Below are positions 25,466 through 33,900 of a stretch of 64,000 nucleotides of DNA, piece by piece (position 1 is the stretch's first letter; each line of letters starts with the position of its first letter). Location of the stretch: NCBI GenBank assembly GCA_965277855.1, contig OZ255847.1:1488001-1552000 (forward strand), in the 5' to 3' direction. Source of the stretch: Bog-105 sp965277855 (GTDB lineage: Bacteria; Acidobacteriota; Terriglobia; Bryobacterales; Bryobacteraceae). The position numbers and the translations under genes were made by a program. Under the pieces are notes generated by a model. The model did not search any database. It had not been told where the DNA came from and saw only the letters and a program-made list of their open reading frames with translations.

Positions 25466-26356
25466 CTAAAACAACGACCGGAACTTACGTGGTGTAACAC
25501 CCACGTATCTTCGAAACAGTGACGCGAAATGACTACGGTTCGCAAATCCTCCGGCGTTGATCACTTCTTCGTCACTGCATCCCCGAGCCAGCATCTCTTT
25601 CGCTCTCTCTATTCGCCGCTTCACTACAAAGCGATGTGGGCTTTCGCCAGTGCTGTTGTGAAACAGTCGCGAGAAGTGGAATCGACTCATATTGGCTTCA
25701 CGGGCTAAGTCCTGCAGCCCAAGAGGCGTGCCGAGCCGCGTTTCAATCAATTCACAGACTCTCTTCAAAACCGGACCAGGCAGGCAGTTTTCCCTGGCGC
25801 GACTATGCGGCGGCAGCTCACCAAACTGTTCAGCCAAGTACACCGCGAGTGCGGACGCGAGATGCTCTCCGTAGAGCGGCCCTATTGGCGTGCCGGCGGC
25901 AGTGTCGGCGAGAAGCAGCCGGCAAATACTCTCGACATTAAGATCGCGAAACGCTCGCTGAGGGGTAACTTCCACCGGCCGGACTTCACGGGCGTCAGCG
26001 TTCACCTCCGCCACGAGCTGCGGCAAGATTGACACCAGAAGCAAGTCGTACGTGCTGTGCCAGGCGACACTTCGAAACTCGCCATGCGCTGCCAGACATA
26101 AGTCGCCCTTGTTCAATGTGGCTCCTTGCCAGCTGCCGTGCACCAGCCACTCGACCGAGACCGGGCCCGACAAGGTGCAGCAAATCTGAAATCCGTCGAT
26201 TACCCCGTTCGACTCTGACGGTCCATACAAATGATGCCGCTCCAACCGCACGCCCCCCCACTTATTAGCCGCGCTAGAGATCAGCGGTTCTTGGGCTACA
26301 CGCGGCAGCAGATGTCCGCCACGCCACATCAGGATCCTTTCATCTATTTCCGGCAT
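25466..26356 (-). CDS. AraC-family transcriptional regulator
   Basis: A 296-residue regulator. The N-terminal 190 residues form a ligand-binding/cupin-like domain. The C-terminal 100 residues hold two helix-turn-helix units: GLQDLAREANMSRFHFSRLF and VINAGGFANRSHFASLFRRY, followed by VGVTPRKFRS. It follows the short tautomerase-like gene after one base and is divergent from ridA. A role in controlling that small gene or ridA is suggested by position only. Confidence 0.9.
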   Translation of the reverse strand: MPEIDERILMWRGGHLLPRVAQEPLISSAANKWGGVRLERHHLYGPSESNGVIDGFQICCTLSGPVSVEWLVHGSWQGATLNKGDLCLAAHGEFRSVAWHSTYDLLLVSILPQLVAEVNADAREVRPVEVTPQRAFRDLNVESICRLLLADTAAGTPIGPLYGEHLASALAVYLAEQFGELPPHSRARENCLPGPVLKRVCELIETRLGTPLGLQDLAREANMSRFHFSRLFHNSTGESPHRFVVKRRIERAKEMLARGCSDEEVINAGGFANRSHFASLFRRYVGVTPRKFRSLF

Positions 26357-26357
26357 C

Positions 26358-26501
26358 TCACTTCGCCCTCTCGATCAAGCACTGAGCAGTCATCGGATCG
26401 ATCTCCTGGCCCATAACGGCTTCGACCAGTAAGGGTGCGAGCTTTGCTTTTTGCTCGGCAGTAAATGCATTCACAGGTGTGGTCACGCGAATGAAGGGCA
26501 T
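26358..26501 (-). CDS. Short tautomerase-like (4-oxalocrotonate tautomerase type) protein
   Basis: A 47-residue reading frame: MPFIRVTTPVNAFTAEQKAK, then LAPLLVEAVMGQEIDPMTAQ and a short end. Pro directly after the initiator Met is the catalytic residue of 4-OT-type tautomerases, and the beta-alpha pattern of the first 35 residues fits. The C-terminal beta part of family members (about 15-25 residues) is missing. The stop lies one base before the AraC-type regulator ATG, suggesting coupling. It could be a genuine short form or a truncated gene. Confidence 0.5.
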   Translation of the reverse strand: MPFIRVTTPVNAFTAEQKAKLAPLLVEAVMGQEIDPMTAQCLIERAK

Positions 26502-26737
26502 ATTCGTTTTTAGATTCCTTTCCTAATGACAATCCTGTTGCAGATCAGCACGACAGGCCCCGTCGAAGACACGAGTGTGAAGGCTGTTGTTATCGCCAGT
26601 ACGTCAACGTCACTCGTTCGACCTGTAGAACAATACAGGCGTTCTCCTACTCAATAGGATGTCGAGAACGAACCAAAGACTGGAGGAGAGTAGGAGAAGA
26701 CGCACTGCGGGAATCGCGCATAAGCGGCGTCGAAAAC

Positions 26738-27127
26738 ATGATCACAACAAACACCATTTACGACATTGGGATCGCGAGCCAAATTGGTAAATACAGCGAT
26801 GGCACGCAGGTGACGAGCCCCCACCGGCTATTGTTTGTTTCGGGGACCCCTGGGCTCACCGCAGATGGGAACTTACCGGACACATTCGAAGAGCAAGCTG
26901 ACCAGGCCTGGAGAAATGTATTGGCGCTGCTAGACAAGGCGGGTATGGGACCGGAACATTTAATCAAGGTCTCGCAATATTTGGTTCGGTCGGAAGATAT
27001 CCTCCGATACGCGCCGATCCGCACAAAATGGCTCGGAGATAACCGCCCAGCATCCATGCTGGCGGTGGTTCCCGGTCTGGCGCGGCCAGATTTTCTGGTC
27101 GAGATTGAGGCCTACGCTGCAGCTTGA
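26738..27127 (+). CDS. RidA/YjgF family protein
   Basis: A 129-residue protein of the RidA (enamine/imine deaminase) family. It shows LLFVSGTPGLTADGNLPDTF, QADQAWRNVLALLDKAGMG, HLIKVSQYLV and RPASMLAVVPGLARPDFLVE with a final IEAYAAA. The usual Arg that binds the substrate carboxylate is not clearly conserved in the VxxLA region, so the substrate may differ. It is divergent from the tautomerase/AraC pair; the 236-base shared region contains an inverted repeat (TTCTCCTAC near 26642 and GTAGGAGAA near 26690). Confidence 0.85.
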   Translation: MITTNTIYDIGIASQIGKYSDGTQVTSPHRLLFVSGTPGLTADGNLPDTFEEQADQAWRNVLALLDKAGMGPEHLIKVSQYLVRSEDILRYAPIRTKWLGDNRPASMLAVVPGLARPDFLVEIEAYAAA

Positions 27128-27245
27128 ACGCTGCAGAGAAATCGTGAGCACGGGAGCATACTCCTCCGATCGCGTCGCTGACGTCTGCGATAGCACGATG
27201 AGAGCCGCGAGCGAAGCGGCCTAAACTTCCGGCAGTGTAACGATT

Positions 27246-27737
27246 TCACCGCAAAAGCGCAGTCGGTGCACCGTTTGATGTGGATGCGGCAGTCGTGTCC
27301 CGTAACTGCACGGCTGCCTCCGCTATTAAAGCTGGTATCTCAGATTCTTGGACGCCGAGGATGTTTGCACAACGTTTAATCGAGTAACCAAGCAGAAGCC
27401 GAATGACGAAGCAAAATCGTGGGAGGTTGGCGAGCTGTACAACCGGCCACAAAGCGCGCTGAAGTAAAGGATAAACAGGACCGGCTTCTCCGTTGGGAGG
27501 AGCTGGACGACATGCTGCGACACTCAACTTGACGATAGCCTCCTCCCAGATTTGAAGATCATCAGGCTGAGGCTGTCTCGAAAGATCAAAGTCGTTTACG
27601 CCTGCTACGAGGGCGGCCTCCGCCTCCTTTGGGTCTGCGGTTATCAGCAGCGCAGTCTGGAACACTGCTCTGCTGTTCTGCGAAACAAAGCTCTTCCATT
27701 CGTGTTCGAAGCATTCTTGATCTAGTTCGACATTCAT
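27246..27737 (-). CDS. Sigma-70-like small protein of unknown function
   Basis: A 163-residue soluble protein. The start MNVELDQECFEHEWKSFVSQ, and NSRAVFQTALLITADPKEAE, recall region 2 of ECF sigma factors. The later stretch CFVIRLLLGYSIKRCANILG, ending VQESEIPALIAEAAVQL, recalls the region 4 helix-turn-helix. Key residues of both regions are poorly conserved, so it may be a degenerate sigma-like regulator rather than a working sigma factor. It is divergent from the interrupted ECF sigma gene at 27903, with 165 bases between. I do not know its function. Confidence 0.6.
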   Translation of the reverse strand: MNVELDQECFEHEWKSFVSQNSRAVFQTALLITADPKEAEAALVAGVNDFDLSRQPQPDDLQIWEEAIVKLSVAACRPAPPNGEAGPVYPLLQRALWPVVQLANLPRFCFVIRLLLGYSIKRCANILGVQESEIPALIAEAAVQLRDTTAASTSNGAPTALLR

Positions 27738-28805
27738 TTCAATGTTCCCGCTTTCGTTTGCTCCCCTTACCAGTGTTGGTTACTCTGACCGTGACTGCCA
27801 TGCCCGATCCGGTAGTCTAAATACTGATGTTTTGCTTAGGGACCGAGAGCGCCGATCTCCAGGCCCGGCAAGACCAACCGCCATCGTGAGCCCGGAGCGA
27901 AGATGCCAGAGGAGCGCAAAGCGTACAAACAAGGCGATCAATCCTCTGAGAAACGTCCAGAGGGCGAGCTGATTAAACTCATCTGCGCCGGGGAACGTGA
28001 GCTGTTTCAAACCCTCATTCAGCCTTATCAGCGTTCGGCCTTTGCCGTCGCTTATTCGTTGCTTAACAATTCTGCCGACGCGGAAGAAGTTGTGCAAGAG
28101 GCGTTCATCGAGGCCTTTCGTAACCTGGCAGCATTTCGCGCGGAAGCAAAATTTAGCACATGGCTGATTCAGATCACTATGAACCTTGCACGTCGGCGAT
28201 TGCGTGCTGCAAAAACCGCTTTACATCATCCCAAGGACGAACCTCTACAGCGTGAAGCCGACGACTACATTCCGAGAGATCTTGCTGATTGGCGCGAGAT
28301 TCCGAGCGAAGCGCTCGCGCGCAAGGAATTGCGGCAAGCGATTCAGAGGACAATCCAACAGCTACCATCAATTTACCGGGAAGTTTTGGTCCTACGGGAT
28401 GTACAGCATTTGAGCACTCAGGATGCGGCTGAGGTGTTGAGAATTTCAGAGGATTTGGTCAAGACAAGACTACGTGAAGTGGGCCCCTGGGCTGAGACAA
28501 CCAGTCTAGACACTGATTACCATTCAACGAAAAATGATTGTTTGGGTTACGGCCTGCCTTTATAGTGGGCTTGTCGGCGAAGCGGAGACGGGCAACGGTG
28601 GCGACCGACCCGTCAAGGAATAGCCGGCCGGAACTCATCGCGAACGATGGGCAGGGCGTGTTGCATCCGGCGCGTCCTATAGCCTGGGCCGGACCCGACC
28701 GGAATGCGGGACTCCGGCCCAGGTTTACCAGCGGGAGCGACACATCGGACCGATAGATTCCGCCATGCCTGAAAAACGCTTTTCGAGGGCCCTCGATCTT
28801 TTTCA

Positions 28806-29654
28806 TCATGCGGTAGCCGCCAAACCGGAAGTAACCAAACCAGCTTCGAACTCCACCGGCGGCCGATAGCCGAGCGACGAATGCAATCGCTTTTCGTTGT
28901 AGATCTGCTCGAGAAAGCGTTCGATGGAGCGCCGCGCTTCGCGCAGATCGCGATATTCTTGCCGGTACACTTCTTCGTACTTCAGCGTTTTCATAAACGA
29001 CTCACAAGCGGCGTTGTCGTAAGGGTTTCCTTTGCGGCTCATGCTGATGGCAATCGCGTGTTCCCGCAGCAACCCGGTGTAGTCGCGCGAGGCGTACTGC
29101 ACGCCACGATCGGAGTGATGCACCAAGCCAGGTAGAACCGTTCGCCGGTCGAGCGCCATAGCTAACGCAGCTTGTGCCAGCTCGTCTTCCAGCGTCCGCT
29201 CCAGCGCCCAACCAATGACGCGACGCGAACAGGCGTCGAGCACGACCGCCAGATAGACGAACTCGGTCTCCAGCCGGATGTAAGTGATGTCGGCCACCCA
29301 GAGCTGGTTGATTTCTGTGACCGTCATCTCGCCGGCCAGATTGGGGTACACGGGCCGTGCATGCGTCGAATCGGTGGTCGCCACCTGAAACTTTCGTCTC
29401 CGCAAGCAGAGCAAGTTGTCTTCGCGCATGAGACGGCGGACTCGCTTGTGGTTCACTGTCCACCCGCGCCGCCGCAGTTCCGCTGTCATGCGCCGCCAGC
29501 CATACGCCGGCCACTCCAGCGCGACCCGCTGCATCTCATCGCGCCATGCCATAGCGGCATCCGGTTTGGCTTCCGCTTTCTGCCAGCGGTAAAATCCGGT
29601 CCGGCTCACGCCCGCCATGCGGCACAGCCGTCCAAGCGGTATCGGGGTTGCCAT
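28806..29654 (-). CDS. IS3-family transposase OrfB
   Basis: A 282-residue integrase-core transposase. N-terminal IPLGRLCRMAGVSRTGFYRW is followed by ALEWPAYGWRRMTAELRRRG and the DDE residues: Asp in LWVADITYIRL, Asp in LVHHSDRGVQYAS, Glu in NAACESFMKTLKYEEVY, with the usual end NEKRLHSSLGYRPPVEFE. The ATG at 29654 lies just after the orfA stop. Frameshifting from orfA near 29660 could also make a fused OrfAB protein, although no classical slippery heptamer is visible. Confidence 0.92.
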   Translation of the reverse strand: MATPIPLGRLCRMAGVSRTGFYRWQKAEAKPDAAMAWRDEMQRVALEWPAYGWRRMTAELRRRGWTVNHKRVRRLMREDNLLCLRRRKFQVATTDSTHARPVYPNLAGEMTVTEINQLWVADITYIRLETEFVYLAVVLDACSRRVIGWALERTLEDELAQAALAMALDRRTVLPGLVHHSDRGVQYASRDYTGLLREHAIAISMSRKGNPYDNAACESFMKTLKYEEVYRQEYRDLREARRSIERFLEQIYNEKRLHSSLGYRPPVEFEAGLVTSGLAATA

Positions 29655-29656
29655 CG

Positions 29657-30001
29657 TCACTTCTTTCTCGATGTACGGGCAAGCGAGTTGGGGGAAATCA
29701 ATGCCTGCAGCCTCCGCTGCTCCTCGACATGCTGCAAGCATCGCTGCAAAAAATCGATCTCCAGTGCCTGACGCCCAATCTTGCGTTCCAAATCGGCGAC
29801 CGGTGTCGTTACCTCCAGCCGTCGCTGGCCCTCGCCAGGAAAGGCTTTTCCTCCCAGTTCCCTCAGCTCGCGCCGCCAACGATGCAGCACGTTCGGACTT
29901 ACCTCGCACGCCCGTGCTACCTCCGCCAGGCTGGCACCTAATTCCAGCCGCCTTACGGCGGCCTCCTTGAACTCCTTCGTGAACTTCCTGCGTGACCTCA
30001 T
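29657..30001 (-). CDS. IS3-family transposase OrfA
   Basis: A 114-residue DNA-binding protein: KFTKEFKEAAVRRLELGASL, AEVARACEVSPNVLHRWRRE, then a leucine-zipper-like helix ERKIGRQALEIDFLQRCLQH. This is the standard OrfA helix-turn-helix plus coiled-coil. ATG at 30001 is preferred; a TTG at 30022 is possible. It stops three bases before orfB. Confidence 0.9.
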   Translation of the reverse strand: MRSRRKFTKEFKEAAVRRLELGASLAEVARACEVSPNVLHRWRRELRELGGKAFPGEGQRRLEVTTPVADLERKIGRQALEIDFLQRCLQHVEEQRRLQALISPNSLARTSRKK

Positions 30002-30195
30002 GACTCTTCTTTCTCCATTCAATGAAAGTTGAGTCTAAACTCCTTGTTTCAGTTTTGGGGCCCACTCCAACGGAGGGCGAGATTGCAGATGCGCGAAGCA
30101 CTAGCACCGGGTTACGATGGAAGCTGGACGGCCGAATCAGGAGAGTATAGGAGTGTTCGGCCCTGGTAACTTGTTTATAGGCTAGCAACTTTTCC

Positions 30196-30459
30196 ATGGA
30201 AAGCACAGTTGTTATCGAAATCAGTTGTGCCGAGGTTTGGCAGGAAATTTCCACCTACATGGATGGAAATGTCGAACCGGAACTGAAAAGTCGTATCGAA
30301 GCCCATCTGCCCAAGTGCAAACATTGTACGGCTGTTCTGGACGGCACCAGAAACACGGTTCGCTTATTGGCTGACGGCGAGTGGCTTCCTCTTCCAGATG
30401 GTTTCAGCGAACGTCTTGTTCGCCGCCTCTCATTCGAGTTCTGCCAGAACCAGCTGTAA
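30196..30459 (+). CDS. Zinc-finger (zf-HC2) anti-sigma factor-like protein
   Basis: An 87-residue protein with the zf-HC2 pattern: CAEVWQEISTYMDGNVEPEL followed by IEAHLPKCKHCTAVLDGTRN, with His-x3-Cys-x2-Cys as zinc ligands. It lacks a membrane segment, so it should be a soluble anti-sigma factor. It starts 26 bases after the restored stop of the ECF sigma gene and is its natural partner. Because the sigma gene is now interrupted by an IS3 element, the anti-sigma protein may have lost its target. Confidence 0.85.
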   Translation: MESTVVIEISCAEVWQEISTYMDGNVEPELKSRIEAHLPKCKHCTAVLDGTRNTVRLLADGEWLPLPDGFSERLVRRLSFEFCQNQL

Positions 30460-30479
30460 GGTGCGGTCTGATTCAGCTC

Positions 30480-30902
30480 CTACCTTCGACCCTCTTCTAG
30501 GAGCTCCGGCGGTTGATCGGTATTGTCAAGTCGCAAAACAATTCGCCACGCCAAATCTGTTTCCCGTTGCCAAAGTTCGACGTAGCGCGTGCGAATTGTT
30601 ACCGGTGGACCTCCCGCTTTGGGGTGTTGCGTGAGCTGATGCCATCCGTGCTCGACCGCGATATCACCAGAAATCCTGATGTCGATGATCGTCGGCATCA
30701 AGTCAATTTCGTGTTCGCGAAATAACTTCTCCAACTGGATGCGTAGCGCGGCTTTGGCGGGAAGGTTCCAAAAACTCGCTTGTCCATCTTGCATGTCAGT
30801 GAACGAGTCGGAAAATAGAGATAGAATCGCGTCTACGTCAGCATCCCGGTACGCTTCGCGAAGTCTTGTTTTAGCCAAGTTGATGGCGTAACGATCGCCC
30901 AA
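30480..30902 (-). CDS. NTF2-like/SnoaL-type small protein
   Basis: A 140-residue protein with the cone-shaped NTF2-like fold suggested by LREAYRDADVDAILSLFSDS, FREHEIDLMPTIIDIRISGD, AVEHGWHQLTQHP and RTRYVELWQRETDLAWRIVL. This corresponds to the DUF4440/SnoaL-like group (helical start, then curved sheet with the WRI ending). Such proteins are often stress-associated or accessory enzymes; no specific function can be given. It is convergent with the anti-sigma gene. Confidence 0.75.
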   Translation of the reverse strand: MGDRYAINLAKTRLREAYRDADVDAILSLFSDSFTDMQDGQASFWNLPAKAALRIQLEKLFREHEIDLMPTIIDIRISGDIAVEHGWHQLTQHPKAGGPPVTIRTRYVELWQRETDLAWRIVLRLDNTDQPPELLEEGRR

Positions 30903-31124
30903 GCCAGCTCTCCTTGGTCTGTCGGATCCCTAACTTCGTCCAACTGTTCTAGCCGCAGGTTCATACCTGCAGAAAAATTTAGCAGTCCTTGTCACCTCTA
31001 GCACGTTCGTTGACTCCTAGCGGATGAAAGATGTTCTGCGACTGACACGCCGGCGGCAGAGATCGCAGCCTGTCGGCAACGCGACAACTGATAATTCACA
31101 AACCAGGTCCGACAAGAGGGTTTT

Positions 31125-31808
31125 ATGTTTATGACGAGAGAAGTGTGTGAAAGGCGAGGAGGCTCAACAGATTTTGCCATGATGTTGTCCAATCAAATTC
31201 GAATCCTAGTAGTTGAAGATCATCCGGTTTTCCGGGAAGGGTTGACAATGGTCATAGCTTCCCAAACGGATATGTCTATCGTCGCGCAAGCTACGACGTC
31301 GGCAGAAGCCATTACTGCGTTCCGAGTCCACCAGCCCGACATCACCCTTATGGATCAGAGGCTTCCCGGGCCGACAGGAACGGACGCACTCGTAACGATT
31401 CGAGGCGAGTTTCCGGCCGCTCGCATTGTCATGTTGACGACGTCTAATGGCGATCTGATAATACACCAGGCACTTCGCGCCGGCGCCGCCGGTTATGTAT
31501 TGAAAAGCGCGTCGAAGAGCGAGCTTCTTAAGACAATCCGGTCTGTACACAGCGGTCAGAAGTACATCTCGCCAGATGTCGCGGGCCGACTGGCGGAGTA
31601 CCTGAGTGCGGACGAACTGACTCCCCGCGAGCTGGAGGTGCTCAGATTGATGAGGGATGGACATCGGAACAGACAAATCGCATATCGACTGTTGATCGCT
31701 GAGACCACCGTCAACTTTCACATTAAGAACTTAGTTGACAAGCTCCGAGCCAACGACCGGACACATGCGGTAGCCATCGCGATTCGAAGGGGCCTCCTCG
31801 AGGCTTGA
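31125..31808 (+). CDS. LuxR/NarL-type response regulator
   Basis: A 227-residue response regulator. Receiver domain: ILVVEDHPVFREGLTMVI with the acidic pair, phosphorylation site Asp77 in ITLMDQRLPGPTG, Thr in MLTTSNGD, and Lys in YVLKSASKSELL. C-terminal LuxR helix-turn-helix: LTPRELEVLRLMRDGHRNRQ and AETTVNFHIKNLVDKLRAND. AGAGGG precedes the ATG at 31125; an internal start at 31179 is an alternative and would remove an odd leader. No histidine kinase is adjacent, so the partner is unknown. It is convergent with the DUF4331 pair. Confidence 0.9.
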   Translation: MFMTREVCERRGGSTDFAMMLSNQIRILVVEDHPVFREGLTMVIASQTDMSIVAQATTSAEAITAFRVHQPDITLMDQRLPGPTGTDALVTIRGEFPAARIVMLTTSNGDLIIHQALRAGAAGYVLKSASKSELLKTIRSVHSGQKYISPDVAGRLAEYLSADELTPRELEVLRLMRDGHRNRQIAYRLLIAETTVNFHIKNLVDKLRANDRTHAVAIAIRRGLLEA

Positions 31809-31820
31809 GTGAACAGTGGC

Positions 31821-32891
31821 TTATTTTTTCGGCGGACGGGGAACGGGCGTCACACCGGCCTGTTCCGCCGCCGTATAGGGTTTGCCAAAGTATGGAAATT
31901 CGGCGCGGGTGCGTTCCGGGTCTGGTTTGACCCCGTCAGCCAAGCCCCTGTTTGCTGACAGAGTTAGCATCACATCCATCACATCGTCTGTCAGAGCGCG
32001 TCCGTTAAAGCCCGCCTGGTCGAAGGCTGCCTTGCTGCCGATTTCGTACGGTAACACTGTAGGACACAGGCGAGTCAGCACTTGCTTGCGGTATTCGGAG
32101 GGGTTCTGGACAGAGCCAGCATAAGTCGCCATCTTCTCAACGAAATCTCCGATGTGCCCGGAGAACTTTGTAGTGTCGTCAGATGGAAGAGAGGCGTTGA
32201 AATCCTCTTTGATTTTCTGGTTTTCCGGATCGTTCAGAAAAAGATGTGTCATTAGTGGCAACCCCCATCGTGAGACCTGCATCTCGGGAGCGTGCCCGAA
32301 GAGTGACACCGTTGCCCAGGCTCGGACCGTTCCTTGTCCGATCAGAGCGGTCGGCACTTCGAGAACGATGGCAGTCACATTTCGCCTGGCGAAGTAGTTC
32401 CCCCGGTTCAGAAATGCGTTCGGGTTGAAGCTCTGATCTTTATAAAACGACTGGAGAAATGTATGTAGGGCAACGGCATCACCGGCAAATAGCTCGGGGG
32501 CAGCGCCCGCGTATGCTCGGATTTCGCCTTTCGTGGTAACGGATCCGGTTTCGCCCTCAATGAGAAGTTCGCCGCCCATTCCGCCTATCGCTTCCCGCAT
32601 CGATCTGCGCACTTGGAAGTTTTGAACGTGCACATGCTCGTTCATATCGAGATGCCGGGGCTCTTGAAACCGGAATTTGAATACCACTTCTTCGCTTGCA
32701 TCGTTGTTGAGATCGAAGCGGAAGGCGTAGAGCCCTTCGATGTGAAGCGCGTCTGAGGCTGACAGACCAAGGTCTGGGTTCACGGTCATTGCCATAACCG
32801 TGTTACCCGGCGTTCCCTCGAACAGATAAAAGTCGCACAGGTTCAGACTCGGATCTTCCTTCGCCAATTTAGTGTCGAAATGGTGTGACAT
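31821..32891 (-). CDS. DUF4331 family protein without signal peptide
   Basis: A 356-residue protein of the DUF4331 family. It has the N-terminal SHHFDTKLAKEDPSLNLCDF, where family members have SHxD...D-P--D-TD-YAF, and FLNRGNYFARRNVTAIVLEV and QVSRWGLPLMTHLFLND further on. The start at 32891 is taken because the open frame to 32924 begins only with TTG and adds an odd leader. No signal peptide is seen, whereas most family members are secreted. The adjacent upstream gene is a divergent paralogue with a Tat-like leader. Function of the family is unknown. Confidence 0.8.
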   Translation of the reverse strand: MSHHFDTKLAKEDPSLNLCDFYLFEGTPGNTVMAMTVNPDLGLSASDALHIEGLYAFRFDLNNDASEEVVFKFRFQEPRHLDMNEHVHVQNFQVRRSMREAIGGMGGELLIEGETGSVTTKGEIRAYAGAAPELFAGDAVALHTFLQSFYKDQSFNPNAFLNRGNYFARRNVTAIVLEVPTALIGQGTVRAWATVSLFGHAPEMQVSRWGLPLMTHLFLNDPENQKIKEDFNASLPSDDTTKFSGHIGDFVEKMATYAGSVQNPSEYRKQVLTRLCPTVLPYEIGSKAAFDQAGFNGRALTDDVMDVMLTLSANRGLADGVKPDPERTRAEFPYFGKPYTAAEQAGVTPVPRPPKK

Positions 32892-32907
32892 CGCGGATTT
32901 GTCCTGT

Positions 32908-33801
32908 CTATGCGATTGATTCAAAGCGCTGGCGAGCCGACGTGGACACCAGATAAGGAAATGTTTTTTGGAACTGCCGGCGGCGCGCAGCCAAGCTAGG
33001 AGATGCTGAAAGACCCTCTAGAATTGTCGCAACGATCATGTCGGAATCATCATTAGGATGCCTGCCATTCTGAGTCGCAAACGTAAAACCTGGCGGCAGT
33101 TTCGGGTCGTACTTCAACACGTCTGGGAGCAGAATGGAAGCGATGCGGTAGCCGTACTCTTCGGGAGCACTGACCTGCCCTGCGACGCGAGCTTTGATGG
33201 CAATTCGGTCTGCCAAGTTGGGCAACAATAGTTCTTGGTCACGTTCCGGCGAAGTGGAGTGATAACGTGCGGCTAAGTCTTTGTTCTCGCCGACGATATT
33301 CGCGAGAAACGGTGATCCGACTCGCTGCCGACAATCATTGGGGTCAAGACGTTCAGCCCACACCTCAAGGGCAGGTCCTGCAAGGAGCTCGTTCGGCACT
33401 TCGATCACCGCGGCTTCGATGTCAGGGCTGCCCGGGGTTGCCCAGGAGCGAACCCGGCCGGCATAAATGCGGCAGCCGTTCTCGTATCGCTCACTAAGAT
33501 GGTGATCTGGGCTAAGACCTATCTTGAACGTGTTGGCGCCCGTGTGAATCTTCACGCAAGAAGTTTCGACAGTTGTAAAGCCGAGTCTCGGAGATTGAGC
33601 CGGCCACGTTGTCGCAATCACGGTTGTCTCGCCGCAGCCGGGAAAGACATAAAGCTCAGCCGAATTCTTCTCCCCAACTGTCTGTGTCTTACCATCCGTA
33701 GGCTCAGCCCAAAGACTTTCGCTCAATAAGTTTCCAATTAAACAGGCGCTTCCGCTCAGAGCCCTTCGTCGCGTGATGCCGATGCCATTCCCTCTCGCCA
33801 T
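32908..33801 (-). CDS. DUF4331-like protein with Tat-type leader
   Basis: A 297-residue protein, distantly similar to the product of 31821-32891: VRSWATPGSPDIEAAVIEVP and GYRIASILLPDVLKYDPKLP, PNDDSDMIVATILEGLSAS match the corresponding parts. The N-terminus GNGIGITRRRALSGSACLIG looks like a Tat leader (RRR-A-L-S). The conserved SHHFD beginning of the family is lacking. It is 16 bases upstream of the paralogue and probably co-transcribed. No function is known. Confidence 0.65.
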   Translation of the reverse strand: MARGNGIGITRRRALSGSACLIGNLLSESLWAEPTDGKTQTVGEKNSAELYVFPGCGETTVIATTWPAQSPRLGFTTVETSCVKIHTGANTFKIGLSPDHHLSERYENGCRIYAGRVRSWATPGSPDIEAAVIEVPNELLAGPALEVWAERLDPNDCRQRVGSPFLANIVGENKDLAARYHSTSPERDQELLLPNLADRIAIKARVAGQVSAPEEYGYRIASILLPDVLKYDPKLPPGFTFATQNGRHPNDDSDMIVATILEGLSASPSLAARRRQFQKTFPYLVSTSARQRFESIA

Positions 33802-33900
33802 AGCTATCACCAGTTTTCCTGACGGCTTCTGATTTGGCACCCCTGAACAGCCGAGTCATCGGCCTGTATTTTTGTTCAGGTCGATCCAGCAATGTAGCAA

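Larger units (their letters stand above)
28475..30069 (-). mobile_element. IS3-family insertion sequence (1595 bp)
   Basis: The element begins TGAAGTGGGCCCC (28475) and ends GGGGCCCACTCCA (30069), giving imperfect inverted repeats with one mismatch in the first 13 bases and further partial match inward (TCTAGAC against GTTTAGACT). It is flanked by ACG on both sides (28472-28474, 30070-30072), a 3-bp duplication as expected for IS3. The two transposase frames lie on the minus strand. About 330 bases between the orfB stop and the left end contain no recognised gene. Confidence 0.9.
27903..30169 (+). pseudogene. ECF sigma factor gene interrupted by an IS3-family element
   Basis: The first part (27903-28474) encodes a sigma-70 family ECF sigma factor: region 2 with LLNNSADAEEVVQEAFIEAF and FSTWLIQITMNLARRRLR, region 4 with QLPSIYREVLVLRDVQHLST and DAAEVLRISEDLVKTRL. 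An IS3 element occupies 28475-30069. Beyond it, after the ACG duplication, the frame resumes as RRARLQMREALAPGYDGSW and ends at TAA 30167-30169. Joining both parts gives VKTRLRRARLQMREALAP, exactly the usual sigma end. In the present state translation runs into the IS and the last helix of region 4 is replaced. The zinc-finger anti-sigma gene follows at 30196. Confidence 0.9.

Noticed and set aside
29656..29670. Classical slippery heptamer between IS3 orfA and orfB
   Set aside because: The junction has GAGAAAGAAG but no A6G or similar motif; separate initiation of orfB at 29654 is equally possible.
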